Assembly: GCF_001584185.1 (NCBI RefSeq)
Contig: NZ_CP013234.1
Coordinates: 3,162,001 to 3,226,000, forward strand
DNA length: 64,000 bases
Direction: 5' to 3'
DNA from: Collimonas pratensis
Lineage (GTDB): Bacteria; Pseudomonadota; Gammaproteobacteria; Burkholderiales; Burkholderiaceae_D
The translations under genes and the position numbers were made by a program. The notes under the pieces are model-generated. The model was not told where the DNA came from. It was given only the letters and a program-made list of their open reading frames with translations, and made no database searches. Positions 45,354 through 54,851 of the stretch are shown here, one piece after another; the first letter of the stretch is position 1; each line of letters begins with the position of its first letter.

Positions 45354-47054
45354 TTATTTATTGATCATCGGCAGGTTCAGATTGTGGCGCTTGGCGCACT
45401 CGATTGCCGCTTCATAGCCGGCATCAGCATGGCGCATGACACCGGACGCGCAATCGTTGACCAGCACCCGCGCCAGGCGCTTGGCGGCGGCGTCGGTGCC
45501 GTCGGCGACGATCACCATGCCAGAGTGCTGCGAATAGCCCATGCCGACGCCGCCGCCGTGATGCAGCGAGACCCAGGTGGCGCCGCCGGAGGTATTCAGC
45601 AAAGCGTTCAGCAACGGCCAGTCGGAGACAGCATCGGTGCCGTCCTTCATGCTTTCGGTTTCGCGGTTCGGGCTGGCGACCGAGCCGGTGTCCAGGTGAT
45701 CGCGGCCGATCACGATCGGCGCTTTCAGTTCGCCGGTGCGCACCATTTCATTGAAGGCCAGGCCGGCGATATGGCGTTCCCCCAAGCCCAGCCAGCAAAT
45801 CCGCGCCGGCAAGCCCTGGAAGGAAATGCGTTCGCGCGCCATGTCCAGCCAGCGGTGCACGTGTTTGTTTTGCGGGAACAGCTCCTTGATCTTGGCGTCG
45901 GTCTTATAGATGTCTTCCGGATCGCCGGACAAGGCGACCCAGCGGAACGGTCCCTTGCCCTCGCAGAACAGGGGGCGGATATAAGCCGGCACAAAGCCAG
46001 GGAAATCGAAGGCGTTCTTGACGCCCTGGTCGAAGGCCACCTGGCGGATATTGTTGCCGTAGTCGACAGTCTTGATGCCCATTGCATGGAAATCCAGCAT
46101 CGCTTGCACATGCTGCGCGCAAGAGTGGGCAGCATCGGCAGTCAGCCGCGCCTGCTGCGACGGATCATTTTGCGCCGCCACCCATTGCTCGACGCTCCAG
46201 CCGATCGGCAAATAGCCGTTGATCAGGTCATGCGCCGAGGTCTGGTCGGTCACCAGGTCGGGCTTGATGCCGCCGGCCTTGGCGCGCTTCACCAGCTCCG
46301 GCAGCACTTCCGCGGCATTGCTGAGCAGGCCGATGGAAATCGCTTCCTTGCGTTCGGTGTGGTACTTGATCAGGTCGAGCGCGTCGTCCAGGTTTTTTGC
46401 TTGCTTGTCGAGATAGCGCGTGCGCAAGCGGAAATCGATGCTGGACTGCTTGCATTCGATGGTCAGCGAAGCCGCTCCAGCCAGGGTCGCCGCCAGCGGC
46501 TGGGCGCCGCCCATGCCGCCGAGACCGGCCGTCAGGATCCAGCGGCCGGAGAGGTCGCCGCCGAAATGCTGGCGGCCGGCTTCGGCAAAGGTTTCAAAAG
46601 TACCTTGCACGATGCCCTGGCTGCCGATGTAGATCCAGCTGCCGGCAGTCATCTGGCCGTACATGAACAAGCCTTTGCGGTCGAGTTCGTTGAAGTGCTC
46701 CCAATTGGCCCATTTCGGCACCAGGTTGGAATTGGCCAGCAGGACGCGCGGCGCATCGGCATGAGTCTGGAACACGCCGACCGGCTTGCCGGACTGGATC
46801 AGCAGGGTTTCGTTGTCATTCAGATTGGTCAGCGCTTCGACGATCTTGTCGAAACAGGCCCAGTCGCGCGCGGCGCGGCCGATGCCGCCATACACCACCA
46901 GGTCGTTCGGGCGCTCGGCCACTTCCGGATCGAGATTGTTCATCAGCATGCGCAACGGCGCTTCGGTCAGCCAGCTCTTGGCAGTCAGGGTAGTGCCGCG
47001 GGCGGCGCGGATGGTGCGGCTAGGGTCACGCCGTGGATCGGTAGTGGTTGTCAT
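45354..47054 (-). CDS. hutU: Urocanate hydratase
   Basis: NAD+-dependent enzyme of 566 residues. [20 protein letters not shown] near the start; [38 protein letters not shown] for NAD binding; and [20 protein letters not shown] with the active-site Cys region. It hydrates urocanate to imidazolonepropionate. First gene of the minus-strand operon, behind the operator at 47121. Confidence 0.95.
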   Translation of the reverse strand: MTTTTDPRRDPSRTIRAARGTTLTAKSWLTEAPLRMLMNNLDPEVAERPNDLVVYGGIGRAARDWACFDKIVEALTNLNDNETLLIQSGKPVGVFQTHADAPRVLLANSNLVPKWANWEHFNELDRKGLFMYGQMTAGSWIYIGSQGIVQGTFETFAEAGRQHFGGDLSGRWILTAGLGGMGGAQPLAATLAGAASLTIECKQSSIDFRLRTRYLDKQAKNLDDALDLIKYHTERKEAISIGLLSNAAEVLPELVKRAKAGGIKPDLVTDQTSAHDLINGYLPIGWSVEQWVAAQNDPSQQARLTADAAHSCAQHVQAMLDFHAMGIKTVDYGNNIRQVAFDQGVKNAFDFPGFVPAYIRPLFCEGKGPFRWVALSGDPEDIYKTDAKIKELFPQNKHVHRWLDMARERISFQGLPARICWLGLGERHIAGLAFNEMVRTGELKAPIVIGRDHLDTGSVASPNRETESMKDGTDAVSDWPLLNALLNTSGGATWVSLHHGGGVGMGYSQHSGMVIVADGTDAAAKRLARVLVNDCASGVMRHADAGYEAAIECAKRHNLNLPMINK

Positions 47055-47120
47055 GTGGCTAATCTCCTTAAAAATATCGGTGCGCCGATTTGCTATCCTG
47101 ACTGCCCGAAAATAAACAAC

Positions 47121-47166
47121 AAGTTGTATAGTCCAGTAAAATATAATGCCTATACAACTTAGTCAA
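47121..47166 (-). promoter_or_regulatory. hut operon promoter with HutC-type operator
   Basis: AAGTTGTATAG at 47121-47131 and CTATACAACTT at 47150-47160 are perfect inverted arms; both contain the TTGTATA half-site known for HutC. On the minus strand TTGACT (47161-47166) and TATTTT (47138-47143) are 17 bases apart, so repressor on the arms would cover both promoter elements. A second TTGACT (47242-47247) on the plus strand with CATACT at 47267-47272 may drive hutC. Confidence 0.75.
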
Positions 47167-47344
47167 TCGAATTTACACATAGTCGTTAGCAGATTCCGGC
47201 TATCCCGAATGAAGCGCAATGCGCTACCCTGCAAAAATATGTTGACTTCAAGTACGCTTGAACTTCCATACTTGGCTGGTCGGCAACTGCGCTGGTAACT
47301 GAGTTAGTATCCGTGATGAAAATTTATCGAGTAGGAGCCGGCAT

Positions 47345-48055
47345 ATGCATGGCGCAATAGAAAAAAAGGCAATTCCCGCATTCCAGCAGGTAAAAGACCA
47401 CGTGCTGCAGCAGATCCGCGGCGGCGAATGGAAGCCGGGCGACCTGATCCCGTCCGAGCGCGAACTGATGATCCAGTTCAACCTGTCGCGCATGACCGTC
47501 AACCGCGCCCTGCGCGAACTGACCGACAACCAGCTGCTGGTGCGCATCCAGGGTTCCGGCACCTATGTCGCGCCGGGAAAATACCAGTCTACACTGGTGG
47601 AAATCCGCAGTATCGACGATGAACTGGTGGCCCGTGGCCACCGCTACCGCAGTCAGGTGCTGACGCTGGAAGCCAGCACCACGCCGGTGGCGCTGAAGGC
47701 GCTGGGACTGGATGCCGGACCGGCGTTCCACTCGGTGATCGTGCACTTCGCCGACGACATCCCAATCCAGCTGGAAGACCGCTACACCAATCCGCAGCTG
47801 TTTCCCGACTACCTGCAACAGGATTTTCATCTGGTGACGCCAAACCACTATATGGTGCAGATCGCCCCGCTCGACCGCGCCGAATACAGCATCGAATCGA
47901 AAATGCCTGAAGCGGCCATGCGCAAGCTGCTGCAGATGGAAGCCGGCGAGCCCTGCTTGCTGCTGTCGCGCCGCACCTGGGTGCACGATACGGTGGCGAC
48001 TGCAGTCACGCTGTGGCATCCCGGCTCAAGGTATCAGTTTACCGGCGGCTTCTAA
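47345..48055 (+). CDS. hutC: Histidine utilisation repressor HutC
   Basis: GntR/HutC-type repressor of 236 residues. The winged helix (residues 8-78) includes LIPSERELMIQFNLSRMTVN and IQGSGTYVA; the UTRA effector domain follows (YRSQVLTLEAST, FADDIPIQLEDRYTNP, SRRTWVHDTVATAV). It binds urocanate, which releases it from the hut operator. Divergent from hutU. GGAG lies 7 bases before the ATG. Confidence 0.92.
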   Translation: MHGAIEKKAIPAFQQVKDHVLQQIRGGEWKPGDLIPSERELMIQFNLSRMTVNRALRELTDNQLLVRIQGSGTYVAPGKYQSTLVEIRSIDDELVARGHRYRSQVLTLEASTTPVALKALGLDAGPAFHSVIVHFADDIPIQLEDRYTNPQLFPDYLQQDFHLVTPNHYMVQIAPLDRAEYSIESKMPEAAMRKLLQMEAGEPCLLLSRRTWVHDTVATAVTLWHPGSRYQFTGGF

Positions 48056-48158
48056 GTCAGCCAGACCGCGCCAGCACCGCCCAGGATCGGCGCCCGGCGC
48101 CGGTGCGGGCCAGCCACGCCATTTCAACTTATCAGTATCTATCAGGACAGACTCATCC

Positions 48159-49664
48159 ATGTCGCCTACATCTAACGCTATTCCCACCGATCCGCCGCCA
48201 GCCAGCTGGTCTGACCTGCTATCGGGGCGAAACGCCCTGCGCTCGCTGACCCTGGCCGGCGGCATCGGCATGCATGCCACCAATGTCTACATCGTCACCA
48301 CTATCCTGCCATCGGTGGTGAAAGATATCGGCGGCCTTGAATACTATGCCTGGGCCACCTCGCTGTTTGTGGTGGCTTCCATCGTCGCTGCCGGCCTGGC
48401 TTCAAGACTGGTGGAATGGCTGGGCTACCGCTCCGCCAGCCTGCTCGCCCTGCTGGTGTTTTCGATCGGCTCGGCCGGCTGCGCGCTGGCGCCGCACATG
48501 GTGTGGCTACTGCTGGCGCGCACCGTCCAGGGCTTCGGCGGCGGCGTGCTGGTCGCGCTGTCCTACGCCATGATCCGGGTGGTGTTTGCGCCGCCGCTAT
48601 GGTCGCGCGCCATGGCGCTGATGTCCGGCATGTGGGGCATATCCACCTTGTCCGGGCCGGCCATCGGCGGCATGTTTGCGCAAGCCGGCAGCTGGCGCGG
48701 CGCTTTCTGGTTCTTGCTGCCGGCGGCAGCCATCCTCGCGCTGCTGGTGCAGTTTACGCTGAAAATTCCGGCAGAAACTCGCTCGGAAGAAAAGGCGGAC
48801 AGCATCCCCCTCACCAAGATATTGCTGCTGGCGGCGGCCGTGTTGTCGGTGTCCGCAGCCAGCCTGTTCAGCAGCACCGTCATGAATATAGTCGGCATCG
48901 TCTTTGGCATCGCCCTGATCGCTTTGATCGCCCGGCTGGAGCAGCGCCCTGGCGCGCGCTTGCTGCCGAGCGGTGCATTTTCCCTGCGCAGCCGCATCGG
49001 CGCACTGTACGCCACCATGATCCTGATGATCCTGGGACTGACCACGGAAATCTACGTGCCGTATTTCCTGCAGGTGATCCAGGGTCATTCACCGCTGCTG
49101 GCCGGCTACCTGACCGGCATCATGTCCTGCGGCTGGACCCTGGCGGCCCTGCTGTTCTCCAGCTATGGCGGCGCCCGCGCGCGGTTTGTCATGAAGGCCG
49201 GGCCGCTGGTGGTGATTGCCGCCCTTCTCGCCCTGTCGTTCATGCTGCCGTCAGCCACCGTGCTGGACAGCTACGGCCTGCTGCCGCTGTGCATCGCCCT
49301 GATACTGGTCGGCTTCGGCATCGGTATGGGCATGCCGCATCTGATGGCCAGCATCCTGAGCAGCGCGCATCCCGACGAAGGCAACCTGGCCGCCTACTCG
49401 CTGACCACGGTGCAGCTGTTCGCCACTGCCATCGGCGCCGCCCTGGCCGGCATGGTGACATCGCTGTCCGGCCTGGCCGACCCGGGCGGTTTGCCAGGTG
49501 CGGAAAATGCGGCACAATGGCTATTCATCTGCTTTGCGCTAGCGCCGCTGCTGGCATTTTTCACGGTACGCCAGGCTTTGCGCTTAAAGGCCCCGGCGGC
49601 TGCAACGCCCGGCGCCGGCCAACGCATGCAACACGATCAGCCACTACAGGAACCTCTGCCATGA
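48159..49664 (+). CDS. MFS drug-efflux-type transporter (DHA2-like)
   Basis: Protein of 501 residues with 12 to 14 membrane helices. VYIVTTILPSVVKDIGGL at helix 1, LLLARTVQGFGGGVLVALSY and ISTLSGPAIGGMFAQAGSWR are typical of multidrug:H+ antiporters. It sits downstream of hutC and overlaps fpr by 4 bases. Substrate unknown; the link to ferredoxin reductase is odd for a drug pump. Confidence 0.82.
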   Translation: MSPTSNAIPTDPPPASWSDLLSGRNALRSLTLAGGIGMHATNVYIVTTILPSVVKDIGGLEYYAWATSLFVVASIVAAGLASRLVEWLGYRSASLLALLVFSIGSAGCALAPHMVWLLLARTVQGFGGGVLVALSYAMIRVVFAPPLWSRAMALMSGMWGISTLSGPAIGGMFAQAGSWRGAFWFLLPAAAILALLVQFTLKIPAETRSEEKADSIPLTKILLLAAAVLSVSAASLFSSTVMNIVGIVFGIALIALIARLEQRPGARLLPSGAFSLRSRIGALYATMILMILGLTTEIYVPYFLQVIQGHSPLLAGYLTGIMSCGWTLAALLFSSYGGARARFVMKAGPLVVIAALLALSFMLPSATVLDSYGLLPLCIALILVGFGIGMGMPHLMASILSSAHPDEGNLAAYSLTTVQLFATAIGAALAGMVTSLSGLADPGGLPGAENAAQWLFICFALAPLLAFFTVRQALRLKAPAAATPGAGQRMQHDQPLQEPLP

Positions 49665-50461
49665 GCAGCACGCCTCCAAAACCAGCGGTCTCGCCGCTCA
49701 AGGCCAGCACGGAAACCGTCACCAGCGTCCACAACTGGACCGACAAGCTGTTTTCATTCCGCACTACCCGTCCGGCCGGCTATCAGTTCACGCCGGGGCA
49801 GTTCGCCCGCCTGGGCGTGACGGTTGGCGAAGAAACCTTGTGGCGCGCCTATTCGCTTACTTCCGCCGCGGAGGAAAACGAGTTGGAGTATTTCCTGGTG
49901 CAGGTTCCGGGCGGCCAGTTCACCGAACAGCTGAAAAACCTGACACCGGGCGATCCTGTGCTGGTGGAGAAGTTCAGCTACGGCTTCATGACCGCCGACC
50001 GCTTTGTCGACGGCGAAGATCTGTGGATGCTGGCCACCGGCACCGGGCTCGGTCCCTTCATATCTATCCTGCAAGACCCGATGGTGTGGCAGAAATTCCG
50101 TCACCTGATCCTGGTGCATTGCGTGCGCAATGCCGAAGAACTGGCCTACCAGGAACTGCTGGCTGCCCTGCCGCAGCGGCCGCATCTGGCTGCCGGCGGC
50201 GCGCGCCTGCAACTGATCCGCGCCACCACGCGCGATGCCGTGGCCGCGCCCGGCAACCTGCAGGGACGCATCACCACCCTGCTGACCAGCGGCGCGCTGG
50301 AAGCCGCAGCCGGTTTGCCGATCACGGTGGAGGCATCGCGCATCATGATGTGCGGTAATCCGGAAATGATCACGGAAACGCGCGAAATTCTGCATCAAAG
50401 AGGCTTGCGCCCTTGCCGGCGGGCCGTGCCGGGGCAGTTTGTGACCGAAGACTATTGGTAA
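49661..50461 (+). CDS. fpr: Ferredoxin-NADP+ reductase
   Basis: FAD enzyme of 266 residues. WRAYSLTSAAEENELEYFLV binds FAD (RxYS motif), MLATGTGLGPFISIL binds NADP, and the protein ends in aromatic VTEDYW, which stacks on the flavin. It moves electrons between NADPH and ferredoxin or flavodoxin and often answers oxidative stress. The true start is the ATG at 49661, overlapping the MFS stop; a much longer in-frame opening is not coding. Confidence 0.9.
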   Translation: MSSTPPKPAVSPLKASTETVTSVHNWTDKLFSFRTTRPAGYQFTPGQFARLGVTVGEETLWRAYSLTSAAEENELEYFLVQVPGGQFTEQLKNLTPGDPVLVEKFSYGFMTADRFVDGEDLWMLATGTGLGPFISILQDPMVWQKFRHLILVHCVRNAEELAYQELLAALPQRPHLAAGGARLQLIRATTRDAVAAPGNLQGRITTLLTSGALEAAAGLPITVEASRIMMCGNPEMITETREILHQRGLRPCRRAVPGQFVTEDYW

Positions 50462-50467
50462 GCGAGA

Positions 50468-50552
50468 CTAGTGTCGTGTCATGCCTCATCTGTCGGTATA
50501 TCGCGCCAAGGACAAGCGAGATGCCGACAGATGAGGCATGACACGACACTAG
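50468..50552. repeat. 85-bp palindromic element with 29-bp perfect arms
   Basis: Positions 50468-50496 and 50524-50552 are exact reverse complements around a 27-base spacer. The outer four bases are CTAG on both sides, as in the element at 976-1259, though the rest of the arms differs. The right CTAG supplies the TAG stop of livF. It may be a small non-autonomous element and could also act as a strong hairpin between the convergent fpr and livF genes. Confidence 0.65.
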
Positions 50553-51244
50553 ACTTCGAGCCACTTCTGCCGTATGGCGGGACTAGCGCGCAGCTGCGCC
50601 GGCGTCCCGCCAAACACAATCCGGCCGTGCCCCATCACCAGCACGCGGTCAGAAATTTCCAGCGCGATGCCGAGTTTTTGCTCCACCAGCAGTATCCCTA
50701 AGCCCTGCGCCCGCAGCGCCGACAAATGTTGCGCCACGGTTCGCGCCATGTCCGGCGCCAGCCCTTCCGTCGGCTCGTCCACCATCAACAAGCGCGGCTT
50801 GCCCATCAGGCTGCGGCACAGACTGAGCATCTGCTGCTCGCCGCCGGACAACAGGCCGGCAGCGACATGCTTGCGCACTGCCAGCTGCGGCATCAGGCGC
50901 CACACCTCGTCCAGGGCCGCCGGCTCCTGCCGCAGCTGCCCCAGTAACAGATTCTGCTGCACCGTCAACGTAGGAAACACTGCGCGCTCTTCAGGCACGT
51001 AAGCCATGCCATGGCGGGCGATCTGGAAGGTCTTCAGGCCGATTAGCTCGATGCCGTTCAGCCGCACAGAACCGTGACAACGCAACATGCCCATGACCGC
51101 TTTCAGCGTAGTGGAACGGCCGGCGCCGTTTCGGCCCAGCAGGCTGACGATTTCACCGGCGCCGACCTCAAGATCGACGCCATGCAGTACCCGGCCCTGA
51201 TCGTAGAAGGCGTGCAAGCCGCGGATTTCCAGCAAGGCGCTCAT
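50549..51244 (-). CDS. livF: Branched-chain amino acid ABC transporter ATPase LivF, Walker A variant
   Basis: ATPase of 231 residues of the LivF type. The signature LLSGGEQQMLSLCRSLMGKP and Walker B LLMVDEPTEGLAP are normal. Walker A reads GRNGAGRST, so Arg43 (codon CGT at 51116-51118) stands where Lys contacts ATP phosphates. This may weaken hydrolysis unless the sequence is in error. Start ATG overlaps the livG stop. The TAG stop lies in the palindromic repeat. Confidence 0.88.
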   Translation of the reverse strand: MSALLEIRGLHAFYDQGRVLHGVDLEVGAGEIVSLLGRNGAGRSTTLKAVMGMLRCHGSVRLNGIELIGLKTFQIARHGMAYVPEERAVFPTLTVQQNLLLGQLRQEPAALDEVWRLMPQLAVRKHVAAGLLSGGEQQMLSLCRSLMGKPRLLMVDEPTEGLAPDMARTVAQHLSALRAQGLGILLVEQKLGIALEISDRVLVMGHGRIVFGGTPAQLRASPAIRQKWLEV

Positions 51245-52011
51245 GGCTGCTGTGCCTCCATGCCTAGATAAGCTTCCTGCACGGCGCGATTGGCGCGGAT
51301 CGCCGCCGGCGTGTCGCAAGCGATGATGCGGCCATCGACCAGTACCGCAATACGGTCCACCAGGCCGAACACCACGTCCATATCGTGCTCGATCAGCAGC
51401 AGGGTTTTGCCGCTGCTCACGCGCCGGATCAGCTCGGTCGCAGCGGCGGCCTCGTCGCGATTCATGCCGGCGGTCGGCTCATCCAGCAACAGCAGGCTGG
51501 CGCCGCCGGCAATCGTGATGCCGATCTCCAGCGCGCGCTGGGTGGCATAACTGAGGTCGCCGGCGAGTGTTGCGGCGTGCTTCTGCAGGCCGCATTGCTG
51601 CAGCATTTCCTCGATGCGATCATTGACTTTACCTAGCCCGGACAGGCGCCGCCAGAAGGTATAGCGATAACCATGCGCCGCTAGCACCGCCGTCCGCAGG
51701 TTCTCCGTCACACTCAGGCGCGGGAAGATGCTGGTGATCTGGAAGCTGCGCGCCAGCCCCAGCCGGCTGATCTGGAACGGCGTCATGCCGCCGATCTCGC
51801 GCCCGCGCAGCAGAAGCTCGCCGCTGCTGGGAGCGATGGCTCCCGATATCAGGTTGAACAGGGTCGATTTTCCAGCACCGTTGGGGCCGATCAACGCCAG
51901 CTTTTCTCCTTCCCGCAACTGCAAGGCAGCGCCGTTGATAATGCGCGTGGCGCCGAACTGCTTGTGCAGGTTGCGCAATTCGAGAATGGGCGGATGCAAT
52001 TGATCGCTCAC
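51241..52011 (-). CDS. livG: Branched-chain amino acid ABC transporter ATPase LivG
   Basis: ATPase of 256 residues. Walker A GPNGAGKST is intact, Walker B is LLLLDEPTAGM, and the C-terminal extension (IACDTPAAIRANRAVQEAYL) is typical of LivG. Signature region reads LSYATQRALEIGITIAGG, the LivG form. Starts with GTG that overlaps the livM stop. Confidence 0.92.
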   Translation of the reverse strand: MSDQLHPPILELRNLHKQFGATRIINGAALQLREGEKLALIGPNGAGKSTLFNLISGAIAPSSGELLLRGREIGGMTPFQISRLGLARSFQITSIFPRLSVTENLRTAVLAAHGYRYTFWRRLSGLGKVNDRIEEMLQQCGLQKHAATLAGDLSYATQRALEIGITIAGGASLLLLDEPTAGMNRDEAAAATELIRRVSSGKTLLLIEHDMDVVFGLVDRIAVLVDGRIIACDTPAAIRANRAVQEAYLGMEAQQP

Positions 52012-53078
52012 AGGACCGCCGCGCGCCGGTACAGCATTTCAATCAGGAACACGACGGCGCCGGCTATCAGCAGCCCAGTCGCCAGGCGCAGCCAAGCACG
52101 CGCTGTAATCAGGCGCCAGCCGCCAAACAGCTTGATGCAGGCGCCTGCAATGCCGCCCGGCGCGAACAGCACGATCAGCAAGAACAGCAAGCCCAGGTAC
52201 AGTTGCCAGCCGCGGGTGTAAGCCGACAGCAAAGAAGAAAACAGCACGCCGGTAATCGCCCCTATCATCGGCCCGAAGAAATAACCGATGCCGCCGATGA
52301 AGGTGAACAGCAGGATTTGCGCAGAGCGCAGCAGGCTCAGGTTTTCGGCGCTGACGATTTCAAAATTGATCGCGGTCAACGCGCCGCCGATGCCGGCGAA
52401 GAAGGCCGACAACATGAACATCAGGTAACGCACCCGGCGCGGATCGTGGCCAATGAAGGCAGCGCGCTGCGGATTGTCGCGCACCGCATTGGCGATACGG
52501 CCCAGCGGCGTCTGCGTCAGGCCGTACATGGCTGCCGCGCAGATGAAAAGCCAGAAGGCAATCAGGTAGTAGACCTGCAGCTGCGAAGAAAAATCGATGC
52601 CGAGGAACGGCGCGCCCAGCACACGATCGGTGCTGACGCCGCTCTCGCCGCCAAACCAGGCAGGAAACATCAACACGGCAGCGGCCACCAATTCCACCAG
52701 CGCCAAACTGATCATCGACAATGCGGTTCCCGCCCGGCGCGTAGTGACATAGCCGAATACCGCGCCCGCCAGCATGCCGGCCACGCCGCCGGCCAAAGGC
52801 ACCAGCAACAGCGCGGCTGCGCCGCTGCCCGCCAACCGGTTCATCAAATGCGCGCTGGCGAAAGCCGCCAGGCCAGAGTACACGGCATGGCCGAAAGACA
52901 GCATGCCGCTTTGCCCCAACAGCATGTTGAAGGACAGCGCCAGGACCATCATGCAACCGCACTGCGACAGGATCGACAGCGCGGCGCTTTGGGCAAACAG
53001 CAGCGGCGCCCCCAGCAGCAGCAAGGCGAATGCCGGCCAGAGCAATTTGCCGCGCCAGGAAGAAAGCGCCATCTGCAT
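52008..53078 (-). CDS. livM: Branched-chain amino acid ABC transporter permease LivM
   Basis: Permease of about 356 residues with eight to ten helices. LALSFNMLLGQSGMLSFGHA is the family hallmark, and the cytoplasmic EAA-like loop is AVRDNPQRAAFIGHDPRRVR. The ATG at 53078 overlaps the livH stop as TGATG, which decides the start over a TTG one codon earlier. Confidence 0.9.
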   Translation of the reverse strand: MQMALSSWRGKLLWPAFALLLLGAPLLFAQSAALSILSQCGCMMVLALSFNMLLGQSGMLSFGHAVYSGLAAFASAHLMNRLAGSGAAALLLVPLAGGVAGMLAGAVFGYVTTRRAGTALSMISLALVELVAAAVLMFPAWFGGESGVSTDRVLGAPFLGIDFSSQLQVYYLIAFWLFICAAAMYGLTQTPLGRIANAVRDNPQRAAFIGHDPRRVRYLMFMLSAFFAGIGGALTAINFEIVSAENLSLLRSAQILLFTFIGGIGYFFGPMIGAITGVLFSSLLSAYTRGWQLYLGLLFLLIVLFAPGGIAGACIKLFGGWRLITARAWLRLATGLLIAGAVVFLIEMLYRRAAVL

Positions 53079-54022
53079 CAATCCCGCACTCCGAACAAGC
53101 CGCGCGGACGCAGCAGCATGACCAGCACCAGCAGCAGATAGGGCAAGACCGGGGCCACTTGCGCCAGCGTCAGCCGCAGCAAGGAATAGCCGACTACGTC
53201 AGGCCCAAGCTGGACGCCCCAGTGCGCCAGGCCGCTCAGCAAAGAAACGTCCAGCGCCACCGCATAAGTCTGCAAAACGCCGATCAGCAGCGACGCGATG
53301 AAGGCGCCCTTCAGCGAGCCAAGGCCGCCGACCACCACTACCACGAAAATAATGCTGCCGACGCCGGCCGCCATGCCCGGCTCGGTGACGAAGGCATTGC
53401 CACCCACCACGCCAGCCAGGCCGGCCAGCGCGCAGCCCGCGGCAAACACCAAAGTGAACAGCCGCGGCACATTGTGGCCCAGCGCTTCCAGCATCTGCGG
53501 ATGGGTCAGCGCCGCCTGGATCAGCAAGCCGATGCGGGAGCGCTGCAGCAGCCAGCCGGCCGCCGCCAGTATCAGCAGCGCAAGCAGCATCATGAAGCCG
53601 CGATAGGCCGGAAATGTCGTCGAATACAAGGTAAACAAAGGACCATCAAGCTGCGCCGGAATCGCGTACGGCAGCGCCGATTTGCCCCACACCAGCTGCA
53701 CCAATTCGATCGCCACATACGACAGACCAAAAGTGAACAGCAGTTCCGCCACCTGGCCATGGCGCCGCACATGGCGCAGTCCAACCCGCTCGACCAACGC
53801 CCCCAGCAGGCCGACCAGCAGCGGCGCCAGCAGCAGCGCCGGCCAGAATCCCAGCCGGATGCTGATGGCATAGGCAAAATAAGCGCCCAGCATATAGAAA
53901 CTGGCATGCGCAAAATTCAGCACGCCCAGCATGCTGAATATCAGGGTCAACCCCGCTGACAGGAGGAATAGCAGCAGTCCGTAACTGAGGCCATTCAGCA
54001 AAGTGATGAGGGTAAATTCCAT
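53078..54022 (-). CDS. livH: Branched-chain amino acid ABC transporter permease LivH
   Basis: Permease of 314 residues with eight helices. ITLLNGLSYGLLLFLLSAGL and MLGVLNFAHASFYMLGAYF are the LivH hallmarks; GNAFVTEPGMAAGVGSII follows. First gene of livHMGF. No periplasmic binding protein (LivK-like) gene is next to the cluster in this window, so the ligand (branched-chain amino acid, urea, amide or other) is open. Confidence 0.9.
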   Translation of the reverse strand: MEFTLITLLNGLSYGLLLFLLSAGLTLIFSMLGVLNFAHASFYMLGAYFAYAISIRLGFWPALLLAPLLVGLLGALVERVGLRHVRRHGQVAELLFTFGLSYVAIELVQLVWGKSALPYAIPAQLDGPLFTLYSTTFPAYRGFMMLLALLILAAAGWLLQRSRIGLLIQAALTHPQMLEALGHNVPRLFTLVFAAGCALAGLAGVVGGNAFVTEPGMAAGVGSIIFVVVVVGGLGSLKGAFIASLLIGVLQTYAVALDVSLLSGLAHWGVQLGPDVVGYSLLRLTLAQVAPVLPYLLLVLVMLLRPRGLFGVRD

Positions 54023-54113
54023 TGTGCGGATATGTGATGCTCAGGTCCGGCATTCTACCGGTTTGTCCAAAAACCATATTTATCAATCCACCGGCATTTT
54101 TACCAAGGTAATA

Positions 54114-54142
54114 TTGACACAACAATTAAACCCGGGTAATAT
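54114..54142 (+). promoter_or_regulatory. Strong sigma-70 promoter of the DUF2239 gene
   Basis: TTGACA at 54114-54119 and TAATAT at 54137-54142 are exactly 17 bases apart. Two GGTAATATT-like direct repeats (about 54108 and 54135) flank the spacer and could bind a regulator. The start codon at 54179 follows 36 bases later. Confidence 0.75.
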
Positions 54143-54178
54143 TTAAGCAATCACCTAACTCACGAGAAGCATGCCGCC

Positions 54179-54790
54179 ATGAGCACATCGACCAACCCGG
54201 TAATCGCCTTTGCCGGATCGCACCGCATCGCCACCGGCCAGCTCGCGCTGGTGGCCTTGAAAGCCAAGGAACTGCTGGACCGCAACGACAACGCGACTAT
54301 TCTGATTTTCGACGATGTCACCAGTGAGCAGGTCGAAGTGGATTTCCGCGGCAGCGCCGAGCAAGTGCTGCAGCGCCTGGCTGCCGGCGCCGCCGCCGCC
54401 GCCGTGCCAGCAGAAAGTCCCGACAGCCATGAACCCGCGCGCGGCCCGGGCCGCCCCAAACTGGGCGTCGTCGGCCGCGAAGTGACGCTGCTGCCGCGGC
54501 ACTGGGACTGGCTCAACGCCCAAGCCGGCGGCGCCTCGGTGGCCCTACGCAAACTGGTGGAAGAAGCGCGCCGCCACAGCGAACAGCGCGATCAGCTGCG
54601 CCGCGCCCAGGAATACGCCTATCACTTCATGTCGGCGATGGCTGGCAACAGTGTGAATTTCGAGGAAGCGACACGGGCTTTGTTTGCCGGCGACCAGGCT
54701 GGATTCGAGTTGCTGGTTGAGGCGTGGACGCCGGATGTGCGCGATCATCTCATCACGCTGGCAAACCGCGCCTTCTCCGTACAGGCATAG
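54179..54790 (+). CDS. DUF2239 family protein
   Basis: Protein of 203 residues. N-terminal alpha/beta part (IAFAGSHRIATGQLALVALK, ILIFDDVTSEQVEVDFRGS), an alanine-rich linker, then GPGRPKLGVVGREVTLLPRH with the AT-hook-like GRPKLGV and a helical C-terminus (VALRKLVEEARRH). The GREVTLLPRHW segment resembles ribbon-helix or small DNA-binding proteins, but no role is known. Expressed from the promoter at 54114. Confidence 0.75.
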   Translation: MSTSTNPVIAFAGSHRIATGQLALVALKAKELLDRNDNATILIFDDVTSEQVEVDFRGSAEQVLQRLAAGAAAAAVPAESPDSHEPARGPGRPKLGVVGREVTLLPRHWDWLNAQAGGASVALRKLVEEARRHSEQRDQLRRAQEYAYHFMSAMAGNSVNFEEATRALFAGDQAGFELLVEAWTPDVRDHLITLANRAFSVQA

Positions 54791-54851
54791 CGGCCGTAAG
54801 TAATCGTACTTGGGTCAGCCATGCGATACTTGGAGACCGACATATTCATAG

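Noticed and set aside
45345..47162. 605-codon frame opposite hutU
   Set aside because: Shadow of urocanate hydratase caused by high G+C.
48416..50461. Long open frame of 681 codons covering the MFS gene and fpr
   Set aside because: Only the last 266 codons have a known fold (ferredoxin reductase). The rest is an out-of-frame reading of the MFS gene, rich in Arg, His and Pro.
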